Of a stretch of 64,000 nucleotides of DNA, positions 22,213 through 32,842 are shown piece after piece (the first letter of the stretch is position 1; each line of letters starts with the position of its first letter). Position numbers and translations under genes: made by a program. The notes under the pieces are model-generated. The model saw only the letters and a list, made by a program, of their open reading frames with translations, did not search any database and had not been told where the DNA came from. This stretch comes from Miscanthus floridulus (taxonomy: Eukaryota; Streptophyta; Magnoliopsida; Poales; Poaceae), in NCBI RefSeq assembly GCF_019320115.1, contig NC_089587.1:87128939-87192938 (forward strand), in the 5' to 3' direction.

Positions 22213-24251
22213 AGCCCCCGAGCACTTCATGGTTGAGTTCTAGAAGCCTCGTCTTGCTCCTTCAAGTCTTATCGAGCAGGAACAAGCGTTGTCCGAGTGC
22301 TTTCTTGAGCGAAACCGTGTAGCGCTTCATGAGAACTTCGCGTGGTGTGTACCTTTTTGAAGAAAAAAGTACTCCCATTTGGATGTAGCCCCCGAGCCTC
22401 TTGCTGTTTGGCACAAGGAGCTTGAGGGTCTTTTCTTGAAATCACCCTGATTCTTCGTCGAAGGGCTCCCAAGCGTATACCTGGGTTCTTTGTCGAAAAG
22501 AGCTCGGATATAGCTATTTCCGGGTTCTTTTTGTCGAAAAGAGCTCGGATATAACTATGTCCGGGTTCTTTTGTCGTGTGGCCTTGAAGTCGTCTGTCTT
22601 GAAGAAGTCTTCTGAGTGATGTGCGCTTTTTGAAGGAAAAAGTGCACTCACTGAGTGTAGCCCCCGAGCCTCTTGCTATTTGGAACAAAAAGTTGGAGGG
22701 TCTTGAAAACTGTTGTCTCGAAGTAGTCCTCTTGGTGACGTGCGCTTTTTTGAAGGAAAAAGTGCACTCACTGAGTGTAGCCCCCGAGCCTCTTGCTATT
22801 TGGAACAAAAAGTTAGAGGGTCTTGAATCTGAGTTGTTCAAAAGAACTGAAAACCTCTCCTGTTGCAGCCCCCGAGCATATATCCGGGTTGTTTTGTTCA
22901 GGAAGAACTCGGATGCAGGGTCTTAGCATATTCTCTGGTAGTCTGCTATTTTTAGATGTATTTGTATGGTGGTGGTTGAGTGTAAATGATGTTTGTTCAT
23001 GAGTTGTACAGTGTTGGTATATCCTTTCGAATATGCTTGTCCTTGAGTACTGTTCCTTCACGCCTGAGTCCTCTTTCATTGAATTCTGTCTTTTCACTGT
23101 GTCCTTTGTTAGGCTTGTTTCGTTGGTGCTCCTGGTCCATGTGCACCGCTCCTTCGGTCTATAAATACCCTCCTAGAGTGCTGTTTTGATTCATTGAGCG
23201 TTTTGTTGCTTGTTCTGAAGTCTCTGTAGTCATGAATATGGTAGTTTGTGAAGTAGAGCAGCCCTCGGGCGTATTTTGCAGTTCTTATGTGTCTTGCCGT
23301 AGCTGGAGGGAGTCTTGTGATAGGGATTAGAGGTAGGCTAATCCCGCAGTAGCATTGTACTTGGAAGTACGTGGCGGTAGTTGGAGAGAGTCTTGTGATG
23401 TGGGATGCGATCCTTCATCTGGTAGTTCTAGGTTGATCCTCGTCGCCTGCCCTGAGACTGTCCGATGCAGATCAGCATCATATCCAGCATCACATCGGAC
23501 TTGGGTAGACAGATGCCTGCCGGCCTTCTCTGCTCCATGTTGTCCCGCCGTGCTGCTGATTTCCGCCTTAGATGCACTGCGTCCGTCCTTTGAAGAAAAC
23601 AGTGTAGCCGAGGGTGGTTTGTCCTTTCGAGTAGCAATTTGGAACACGTAGTCGTTCTAGAGCCTAACCGTGTCCGGGTTCCTCTTTACTACTTTGCTTT
23701 TCGTGGTACCAAGTTCGTTAGGTCTTGTAAGATGTGTAATCTTCTATTTTTGAAACCAGTTATAATGGAAAGAATCTTGTCTTCTGAGTTGTAATTCTTT
23801 ATTTTCCTGATGTCTCGGTTGTTGATGAGATTTCCGAGTTCTTTCTGTAAGGACCGGGTTGTTGCGCTCCTTGTGAGATAACCCTTCTTTGCTTTATTAT
23901 TGATGAGTTCTTTTTGTGGTAATATGATAATTCCGCCATGGTGCTGGATGGACAAGTCTGAAATCTGCCCGTTGAACTGTACCGTTGTGTGGATTTGAGC
24001 CGTCCGTCATTTTAGCTGCGTCGGTAAATGGACCGTTGTGTCCTCATGCCGTGTTAAAAAAAGGCCTGGTGGGCCACGTTTTTACCGGTGTAAAATCTAT
24101 TTAAAGGCCTTTCTCCTCCTTTTCTTTACTACCCTACCTTTGTCTTGAAAACCTTAGCCTTCACAACTCCGCCGTCGCCATTGCCGCCGTCATCTGAGCG
24201 CTGTCGTCCGAGCCTTCTCTTTCCCTAGTGCCTTTTTGCTTCCGCTAGTAC
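22213..24251 (-). other. 3' non-coding region of the Tat element
   Basis: Begins with the polypurine tract (22213-22223) and a segment repeated at 27943-28070. It then holds three related units centred on AGCCCCCGAGCCTCTTGCT (about 22348-22440, 22619-22706 and 22739-22826). The second and third are almost identical, at a 120-base period. From about 22960 the sequence looks like a promoter and 5' leader region for the plus-strand ORF at 24252, but no element can be fixed by eye. Confidence 0.7.
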
Positions 24252-27200
24252 ATGGGTAGGAAGAAAGCCGCGAGCAAGTCCCAGGCAACCTTTGTGGATG
24301 AGGAATCATCACTTTCCGTAATCGAGAACCAAGAGTTCATGGCCATGAGGGCTGCCCAGAAGGTTTGGCTGGCTCCGACAATGACTGAAGACCAGCTTCG
24401 CGAGCTTGTTGGCGATGGTCTGATCCAGAGCAAGGACATTGCTGAATGGAGGGCTCTGGGCGAGCATCGGGTCCCTGCTCTAGGTCCTGGTGAGATTATT
24501 CTTTTCGTCTCCTTTATCCGTGCTAGACTTTGCCTCCCGGCTTCTGCTTTTCTTCATCGGTTTCTTAGCTATTTTGGGATTAGCCTAAATCATCTTGCTC
24601 CCAATGCTGTTCTCCATCTTTCTGTCTTTGTTCATCTCTATGAAACCTTCCTTGGAATTCCTCCTTCTCTTTCCCTTTTTCGTTACTTCTTTCGTCTGAA
24701 GCCCCAACCTCGCCGCGATGCCACCAGCGTTCTTGGTGGCTGCAGGATTTTGTTTCGCTAGGGTTTTAGAAGTAAATTCTTTGACTATGACCTGGTTGAT
24801 TCTATAAGAGATTGGCGTGCTGACTGGTTTTATACTGCCAACTTGATTCCTCCTCTTTCTGTTCACTCTGGGTCTGGTCCCTTGGTTAATGACTGATGGG
24901 AAAAGAACCCGGTGACGACTGCTGAGCTCTAGACGATCAAGCCTTTTCTTGAGAAGATTTGCACTCTAAAACAGCAAGGCTTGATCGGCTTTGGGATTAT
25001 TTCAAGTTTTCTTCATCGCCGAGTTCAACCTTTGAAGGAGCGCGAACATTACGGTTTTGAGTACTCTAGGGTGGAGGACCCTTCTCGTATGGTCCCTGCC
25101 CTTGAGTTGACCGATGAGGAGGTGCTCGAGTGTCTCCAGAAGATGCTGAAAGGAGTAAGCGTCGTTTCGCTTGCTGTCCTTGAGTACAGCGCTAAGAACC
25201 CGCCCCCTGCTGTGAGTTGTTTTTTTCTTTGTGCGGGTACTTTTGATTCTCTTTCGTTGTATCCACTTTTGCTTAATCTTCCTTGTCTTGTTGTTTTACT
25301 CTTTTATAGGAATTGGGGCGTAATTTCTCTGATCCAATTCCCCTTGATGATCTCCCTGCAAATGTGGATGCTGGGGGTAGTCTTGCTAGGGCGTCCTTGA
25401 CCAATAAGTCTCAAACTACTATTATGCTTCCTGGTGTTTCTTCCGCATTTTCTGACGTATATGAAGAGTATGTTCCTCGTCTAGTTCCTTGAGCTCCTCG
25501 TACTTCTGGAAAGAGGGGGTGAGCGGATAGTTCTTCTTCTGCTCCATCTACTGCCAAGAAGTCCTGTCAGACGAGTACTCGTCCAGGTACTCTAGTTGTA
25601 GCTAGCATGCTCTTAGGTGAGCATATTAATACGCTCTATCCTTTTGTTGTTTGCTTATATCTTTGACCGAGTACTTTTGTCCTTTTTCAGCTGGTGCTAT
25701 GGTGGCCTTGGTCGAGAGTGAGGAAGAAGAGGATGATGATGCTCCCCTCGTTACTCGTCGGTGAGTTCTTTTCTTGCTTTCCTGTTGTTGAAACCCTCTT
25801 CTTGTTTTGACTTTGGTCTTGTTCTCTTGTAGTAGGCGGTTATCTGGTTCGAGTTCTTCTAGGGCTCCAGCACCTGCCACGCTGCTCCTGTCGTAGGGTG
25901 GTTCGAGTTCTTCTAGGGCTCCAGTACATGCCGCGCCGCTCCTATCGTAGGGTGGCGGTGACGTTTTTGCTGCTGTGGTTCCCCCTGCAAGGTCTTCTTT
26001 TGGCTTTATGAAGAAGATAGCTGGGTGAGTGAATTCTGGTTTTATTTGTTTGCTTCTGTTCTCCTTTTTTCTTATTCTTTTTGATGAGTTTCCTTATCAA
26101 CTTTCAGGCCTTCGTCTTCCCCAAGCCTCCAGTCGACTTCTTGTCAAACCTCTGGTGTGCCCTTGCGTACTGAGTCTTAGGACTCGGAACGCACGGTCGC
26201 TGAGGTGGCTGTGAGGGGGACAGAGTCCGCTGCTGCTGAATTGCCAGCTCCTGAGGTGACCGTGGCCATGGCGGCGGGTTCATCTGAGGGGTTGGCTGTT
26301 CTGGCTCCTGAGGTGACCGTGGCCATGGTGGTGGGTTCATCAGAGGTATTGGCCGTTGCTTCCTAGGAGATTGCCCTGGTCGTGCCTTCTTCGCCTCGGC
26401 CGTCTTCTCCCTCTCCTCTTCTTGCTTCCGGTGGTCTGCCTTCGGCTGATGATGTGGTGCAGCAGTTTGATGCCACTCATCGATTGTCGGAGCTAACCGC
26501 CGCCTGGGGAAGCTTGTCGACCCTTGCGACTTCTTTTGGGGAAAGGCTCCAGGTAAGTTTTTCTGCAGTTCTTTCTTTGGATGTTTCGTTTTTCTTCTGT
26601 CCTTATGTCTTGTTTTTCTTTCTCTCTTTTTGCTCAGTCTTTTTCTCATGATCATACCGGCTTCTTTTTCTCGTCTGAAAATGAGAAAAAGTTGTCTTCT
26701 GAGGTGAGTACCCTGAAGGCAGAGCTTGACATCTAGTCGGGCCGAGTTGGAGACTGAGCGTCAGACGCATTAGAATGAGGAGAAGGCTCTCCGTGCCTGG
26801 GTAGTTGAGGCAGAACAAGCAGAGGGATGCAGCTGCCCTGGAGGCCTCGAAAAATGTGGAGGTCATGAAGAAAGAGTGCCATGGTATCATGAGTTCTTTT
26901 TCGCTTCCCTTTGTATTCAAATTCGCTTTTCTGCTGACTTGTCTTTTCTTGCTTGGTCTAGCTCTCCGAGTTGAAAAGCAGAAGCTCTCGAGGGTATCGA
27001 GGAGATGAAGACACTCGTTCGAACTAGCCACAATAAGGCTGAGGAGGTAATTACTCAAGCTGAAGAAGAACTCGCGCTTGCTAAATTGATTAGGCAGTGG
27101 AGCTGACAGAGATCTTGTGCAGGCTCAAAAGACCGTCGAGGACTTGACTGGCAAGTTGGCAACGGCTACTGAAAATTGGAAAGCTTTGTGGAAGTCTTTT

Positions 27201-27507
27201 CGGTCAGTAGCCGACCTTCTTCGGACTTCAGCAGACGATGGTCATTCTTGGGCTCAATTCATTCCCCAAGTGCCGACCCATTTCCAAGAGTTCGTGAAGA
27301 GGTGTGCCCATCTTTGCACTAGGAACGTTCTTGCCTAGGTCTGGGTTCTTTCTCCAGAATTTTCCTTTGTCCAAGGTTGCTGATGAAGCCGAGAGCCAAG
27401 AGTACCTGGATGCTGTTGAGAGGTTGGAGCCTGAGGTCGATGACTTAGCCAGGAAGATTGTAGATAATCTTAACATTGATGTTTCTTCCCCTGATGACAA
27501 TGCCTGA
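24252..27507 (+). pseudogene. Antisense ORF of the Tat element (putative gypsy-type transposon domain), multi-exon, degenerate
   Basis: Starts ATG 24252 (MGRKKAASKSQ) on the strand opposite to gag-pol. Residues about 60-320 resemble the plant domain Pfam calls Putative gypsy type transposon. Key phrases are WRALGEHRVPALGPGEIILF, FLSYFGISLNHLAPNAVLHL and DWRADWFYTANLIPP. In-frame stops lie at 24759-24761 (TAG), 24894-24896 (TGA) and 24930-24932 (TAG); the same frame continues through all three to 25211. Introns with good borders are 25212-25309, 25617-25690 and 25761-25832. Later exons encode acidic, Ser/Pro-rich segments, then coiled-coil pieces (KTVEDLTGKLATATENWKAL), and end DNLNIDVSSPDDNA at 27507. 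Tat-lineage elements are known to carry extra ORFs in this place; the function is unknown. Further stops occur in the middle part. Confidence 0.82.
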
Positions 27508-27942
27508 TGTAATCGACCTTTGTATTCTAGCTTCTGTAACAAAACACTATACTTGAAAACTGAATGGAGGATCTTTATTTTTCGTTGATGTCTTCCTTTG
27601 TCTGTATTTCTTTGTCTCGTAAACAACTTGGCTTTGGTAAATCATTGTCTTGACAAACTTTCTTGATCTATCGAGTGCTTTTTTGGCTTTCGTTTGTGCC
27701 TTGTAAACAACTTGGTATATGTAGATTGATGTCTTGACAGACTTCCTTGACTTGTCGAGTGCTTGTTCGGCTTTCGTTTGTGACTTGTAAACAACTCGGT
27801 ATAGATCATTGTCTTGATGAACTTTGTGTTCTTGTTAGTACTGAAAAGACTTAGGACATCTCCAGCTTCTTCTTTTTGGCTTAACTTGGAGTGTGGTCAG
27901 CATCTTGTCCTATCTCTGGTTGCAAAAACATCTTAGGACCGG

Positions 27943-28070
27943 CAAGCCCCCGAGCACTTCATGTTTGAGTTCTGGAAGCCTCGTCTTGTTCCTTCAAGTT
28001 TTGTCGAGCAGGAACAAGCGTCGTCCGAGTGTTTTCTTGAGCGAAACCGTGTAGTGCTTCTTGAGATCTT
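27943..28070. repeat. Second copy of the polypurine-adjacent segment (direct repeat of 22213-22340)
   Basis: AGCCCCCGAGCACTTCATG and the next 110 bases repeat 22213-22340 with a few substitutions. The upstream base context is similar too (ACCGGCA versus ACCGACA). The two copies bracket the antisense ORF. Confidence 0.85.
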
Positions 28071-28183
28071 CTGATTGTAGCCCTCGAGCCTCTTGCTATT
28101 TGGAACAAGGAGTTGGAGGGTCTTGTCTTGAAATTGCTCTGATTTATGTTCAGGCTTAGTTTCGGTCATTTTGCTTTTTGGTT

Positions 28184-28838
28184 CGGGTGTTAGCTTATTA
28201 GCTACCCTCATCGGTGGGCTCAAGCATCTTTTCAGCTCTTTTGCTCTCGGCCGGTATGCTCAGGCGTCTTTTCAGCCATTTTGCTTTTTTGTTTGGGTGT
28301 TAGCTTATTAGCTACCCTCATCGGCGGGCTCAAGCATGTTTTCAGCTCTTTTGCTCTTGGCCGGTATGCTCAGGCGTCTTTTCAACCATTTTGCTTTTTT
28401 GTTCGGGTGTTAGCTTATTAGCTACCCTCATCGGCGGGCTCAAGCATGTTTTCAGCTCTTTTGCTCTCGATCGGTATGCTCAGGCGTCTTTTTAGCCATT
28501 TTGTTTTTTGTTCGGGTGTTAGCTTATTAGCTACCCTCATTGGCGGGCTCAAGCATGTTTTTAGCTCTTTTGCTCTCGGCTGGTATGCTCAGGCGTCTTT
28601 TCAGCCATTTTGCTTTTTGTTCGGGTGTTAGCTTATTAGCTACCCTCATCGGTGGGCTCAAGCATGTTTTCAGCTCTTTTGCTCTCAGCCGGTATGCTCA
28701 TGCGTCTTTTCAGCCATTTTGCTTTTTGTTCGGGTGTTAGCTTATTAGTTACCCTCATCGACGGGCTCAAGCATGTTTTCAGCTCTTTTGCTCTCGGCCG
28801 GTATGCTCAGGCGTCTTTTCAGCCATTTTGCTTTTTGG
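28184..28838. repeat. Tandem repeat, six units of 109-110 bp
   Basis: The phrase CGGGTGTTAGCTTATTAG recurs at 28184, 28294 (with T for C), 28404, 28513, 28622 and 28731. Each unit also contains GGGCTCAAGCATGTTTTCAG and GGTATGCTCAGGCGTC, and units differ by only a few bases. A degenerate end of a unit precedes the first. It lies between the integrase and the antisense ORF, in the part of Tat elements known for variable tandem arrays. Confidence 0.93.
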
Positions 28839-29349
28839 TGCTCATTGGAAACAACTCGTGGAAAGCCATAATAAGACATATGTTTGTCGAGAAAGAAGCA
28901 TCTTTATTGATCATGAATATTGATAGGTCACAATAGTACATATGTTGTTGATGAGCGCTATCTTTGTTGACCATGAACGTTGACCTCTTGTGGCTTGTAT
29001 ATATATTTTCCCTTGAGTTATTTTCATGCGTAGAATCTTCGTAGCTGACTGATGTGCCATGTATTGTTGACTTCTTTTCCGTCTTCAGTTATCAACTTGT
29101 ATGTGCCCGGTCCGGTGACTTTTGTGACGATAAAAGGACCTTCCCATGGACTGAGTAGTTTATGGCGTCCGTCGGTTTTTTGTATTCTTCTTAGTACTAG
29201 GTCTCCAACTTGTAATGATCGAGACTGGGTATTCTTGTTGTAGTGGTGTCTTAGTCCTTGGAGGTATCTTGCTGATTGAAGGGTAGCGTTTACTCTGACT
29301 TCTTCTGTACTGTCGAGTTCTAATCTTCGGGTGTGTTCTGCTTCTCCTT

Positions 29350-30279
29350 CGTCATATTGTTCCTATCCTTGGTGACGTCCAGATCAAGTCTGTAGGTAGT
29401 ACGGCTTCTGATCCATAAACCAGAAAGAAAGGTGAGTATCCGGTGGCTCTGCTTATTTGAGTCCGTAGCCCCCATACAACCTTGGGTAATTCTTCAATCC
29501 ATTTTGATCCATAGTCTACTAGTTCTTCATACAATCTTGGTTTTAATCCAGCTAGTATGAGTCTGTTTGCCCTTTTGACCTGTCTGTTGGCCTCTAGATG
29601 TGCGACTGATGCGTAATCTATTCTAAAACCGCAGTCCTATGCCCAACTTTGGAATTCTGTGGCTATGAAGGGAGAACCCAAATCCGTGATGATTCGATTG
29701 GGCATGCCGAAGCGGTGCATAATGTCTTGGATGAACTCGACTGCTTTGGCTACGCTGTATTTTGCGAGTGGCTTGAATTCAATCCACTTGGTGAACTTGT
29801 CAATTGCTACGAAGATGCACTCGAAGCCGCCTTTTTGCTTTCTTGAGAGGTCCTACTTGATCTAGCCCCCAGCAAGAGAAAGGCCAAGCAGGTCGGATGC
29901 AGATGAGGTTGTGAGCTGGCACATGAGCCTATCTTGCGAACATTTGACAACCTTTGCATCTTCTGACGAGTTCTTCTGCGTTTTTCAAAGCGGTTGGCCA
30001 GTAGTAACCGGTGTGGAATGCTTTTCCGACTAGTGTTCTTGAAGCGGCATGATTTCCACAGCAACCTGAGTGTATTTCGTCTAGGATCTCTTTGCCCTCT
30101 TCAAATGAGACGCATTTTAGGAGTACTCCTGATGATGCGGCTCTTCTGTAGAGCTTGTCTCCTACTAGGACATAATTCTTGCTTCTACGAACAACTCGGG
30201 TAGCTTACTCTTTTTCCGCTGGCAACTTATTTTCTTTGATGTAATCAATAAAAACCTGGGTCCATGAAGTGGTGATTAC
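29350..30279 (-). pseudogene. Tat integrase, broken
   Basis: Reading the minus strand from 30279 gives a zinc-binding HHCC region (HSGCCGNHAASRTLV, RRCKGCQMF) and then the core (WGLDQVGPLKKAK, FTKWIEFKPL, FGMPNRIITDLGSPF). It ends with GLRTQISRATGYSPFFLVYG. The first two catalytic Asp positions are visible; the Asn usually following the second Asp is Leu. Stops are TAA at 30205-30207, TAG at 29929-29931 and TAG at 29637-29639. An A-run near 29833 has one base too many and shifts the frame. It is the final enzyme domain of the same polyprotein frame as the RNase H and RT. Confidence 0.9.
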
Positions 30280-30834
30280 CTAGATCTGGGTGCCTTTGGC
30301 TGAGATTTCAGGGGTTATCTCACCGGGTTGTTTAATAGAGGGAGCTGATAACTCCTCTATGAATACACCGGGTGGGACCTTCGCCCTGTCTGATCCATGC
30401 TTGGCGAGGACGTCTGCCGCAATATTAGAATCGCGCAGGACGTGTAGAATTTCTAATCCTTGAAAATGTTTTTCGAGCTTTCGTATTTTGGCACAGTAAG
30501 GGCCCATGTTTTCTTTGGTGCAGTCCCAATCTTTGTTGACTTGATTGATTACCACTGCTGAATCGCCGTAAACAAGTAAACGCTTGATTCCAAGGGTAAT
30601 TGCCACTCGTAGCCTGTGGATGAGGGCTTCGTATTCTGCTTCATTGTTTGTAGCTTGCCATAATATCTGAAGGACGTACTTGAGTTGCTTTCCGTCTAGA
30701 GAAATTAGGAGCACGCCTACACCGGCTCTACCTAGCTTGAGTGATCCATCAAAGTACATCTTCCAATGATCAAGGATGGTACTTGACATAGGTTGTTGAA
30801 TTTCTGTCCATTCGGCAACAAAATCAGCTAGGGC
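30280..30834 (-). pseudogene. Additional (archaeal-like) RNase H domain of Tat pol
   Basis: KMYFDGSLKLGRAGVGVLLIS, NNEAEYEALIHRL, VYGDSAVVINQVN and DSNIAADVLAKHG are the four acidic-site blocks of an intact RNase H fold. It follows the RT-linked RNase H after a TAA at 30835-30837 in the same frame and ends at a TAG at 30280-30282. A second RNase H of this kind is a hallmark of the Tat group. Confidence 0.9.
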
Positions 30835-32842
30835 TTAAGATTTAATTGCCTTTCGTGGGGTGAAATCGATATTGAGAGCACCAAGTTCAACTGCCCACTT
30901 AGATATGCGCCCTGTTGCATCTCTATTGTGTAAGATGTCTCTGAGTGGGAAATCTGTCACCACGGTAATCTTGTGGCTTTCAAAATAGTGGTGAAGCTTG
31001 CGTGAAGTGATCAGGAGGGCGTAGAGTAGTTTTTGCACATGCGGGTACCGGATTTTTGATTCTGTCAGTACTTCGCTGATGTAGTATACGGGGCGTTGTA
31101 CTTTATATACACGTCCTTCTTCTTCTCTTTCTACGACAATTGTAGTGCTGATCACAGTAGAAGTTACCGCAATGTACATCATCATGTCTTCGTATTTCTT
31201 CGGAGGTGTGAGAATGGGTGAGGAGGTGAGATATGCCTTGAGCTTCTTGAAAGCTTCGTTGGCTTCTTCTGTCCATTTGAACTTATCTGTCTTCTTTAGC
31301 AATTTGAAGAAAGGTAACCCTTTTTCGCCCAGTCTTGATATGAAACGATTGAGGGCCGACATGCAGCCTGTTAGTTTCTACACATCTTTGACACTTCGAG
31401 GAGGGCCCATCTCTGTTATGGCTCGAATCTGCTTGGCGCTTGCTTCGATTCCGCGATGACTGACCAAGAATCCGAGTAGTTGTCCTGAAGGAACTCCAAA
31501 TACACACTTGTTTGGGTTCAATTTCCACCTCCATTTTTTTAGGTTTTCGAAGGTTTGCTTTAAGTCTTCAATGAGTGTATCCAGGTTCTTTGTCTTTACT
31601 ACTACGTCATCCACGTATGCTTCTACGTTTTCGCCGATCTGATCACCAAGGCATGTTTGGATAGCTCTTTGGTTAGTGGCACTAGCATTCTTGAGTCCAA
31701 ATGACATGGTTTTGTAGCAGTAGGCACCGAATGGGGTGATGAAAGATGTCTTGCTTTGGTCTTGTTCCTTTAATGCAATCTGGTGATATCCTGAATAGCA
31801 GTCAAGGAAGGATAATAGGGCAGATCCTGCTGTTGAATCAACTATCTGATCAATGCGTGGTAGCCCGAACAGATCTTTCGGGCAGTGTTTGTTGAGATCT
31901 GTGTAGTCGACACACATGCACCACTCGTTCGTATTCTTTTTCTGTACTAAAACTGGGTTTGCTAGCCAATCTGGATGGAGGATTTCTTTGATGAATCCGG
32001 CTGCCATTAGTTTTGTAATTTCTTTTTTAATTACTGCCTTCTTGTCGGGTGAGAATCGTCGTAGTCGTTGCTTGACAGGCTTGGAGCCTTCATTGATATC
32101 AATTCTGTGCTCAGCCAACTCTATTGGGACCCCTGGCATGTCGGCCGGCTTCCAAGCGAAGATATCTTTGTTGTCCTGAAGAAAGTTGGTGAGCGTGAGT
32201 TCCTATTTTGCCGAGAGGTGGGCGCTGATGGTTGTCGTCTTGGAGGGATCACCGGTTCCCATGTCGATTTGCTTGACGTCGACTTCTTTTGGAGGTGCTA
32301 GGATGCTGGGTTTTTTAGCCGGTATCACTAGCTCTTCTAGGCTCATTTCTGCTGCAACAGTGGCTATTTCTTTTCTTCCATCGGCGGCCTGTGCTTTTGC
32401 TGCAATTTGGATTGCTTGAACATCGCAGTCAAAAGTGTGTTTCAAATAACTCCAAAGAGAAAGGACACCGTTAGGTCCTGGCATCTTAAGCAATAGGTAT
32501 GGATAATGCGGTATTGCCATGAATTTTGCAAGTGCTGGGCGCCCGAGGATTGCGTGATATGATGAATCAAAGTCCGCAACTTCAAACTTGATGAACTCTG
32601 TACGGTAGTTCGAGGGAGTTCCAAAAGTAACCGGTAGAGTGATTTGTCCAAGTGGCACTGCTGCCTTGCCGGGTACTATGCCATAAAAAGGCGTGCTTGT
32701 TGGTGTAATCACACCAGCAAGTTGTAGTCCCATCTTCCATAGAGTTTCTAAAAAAATGATGTTGAGTCCGGCTCCCCCGTCGATTAGTACTTTCGTAACA
32801 GTCATACCGACAATAGTTGGATCTAGAACCAGTGGGTAATGG
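30835..32842 (-). pseudogene. Tat protease, reverse transcriptase and RT-linked RNase H, broken
   Basis: From 32842 downward: the protease motif VLIDGGAGLNIIF (about 32790-32750), then RT with VRK-type core phrases (NPVLVQKKNTNEWCMCVDYTD, YSGYHQIALKEQDQSKTSF, FGLKNASATNQR, YVDDVVVKTKN). The connection and RNase H region follow (FKWTEEANEAFKKLKAYLTS, VYYISEVLTESKIRYPHVQKL). TAG stops lie at 32203-32205 and 31378-31380 in one continuous frame. The protease start is cut off from gag by the solo LTR at 32843. The YVDD box and other RT blocks are intact. Confidence 0.93.

Noticed and set aside
22269..22841. 190-codon minus-strand ORF with repeated SRPSNFLFQIARGSGATLSE
   Set aside because: Arises from the repeated AGCCCCCGAGCC units in the non-coding 3' region of the Tat element.
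28184..28838. CRISPR-like array
   Set aside because: Units are contiguous 110-bp direct repeats without spacers, in a plant retrotransposon.
28446..28936. Repeated small membrane-like proteins on the plus strand
   Set aside because: They are translations of the 110-bp tandem repeat; the sequence recurs with the DNA period and has no independent support.
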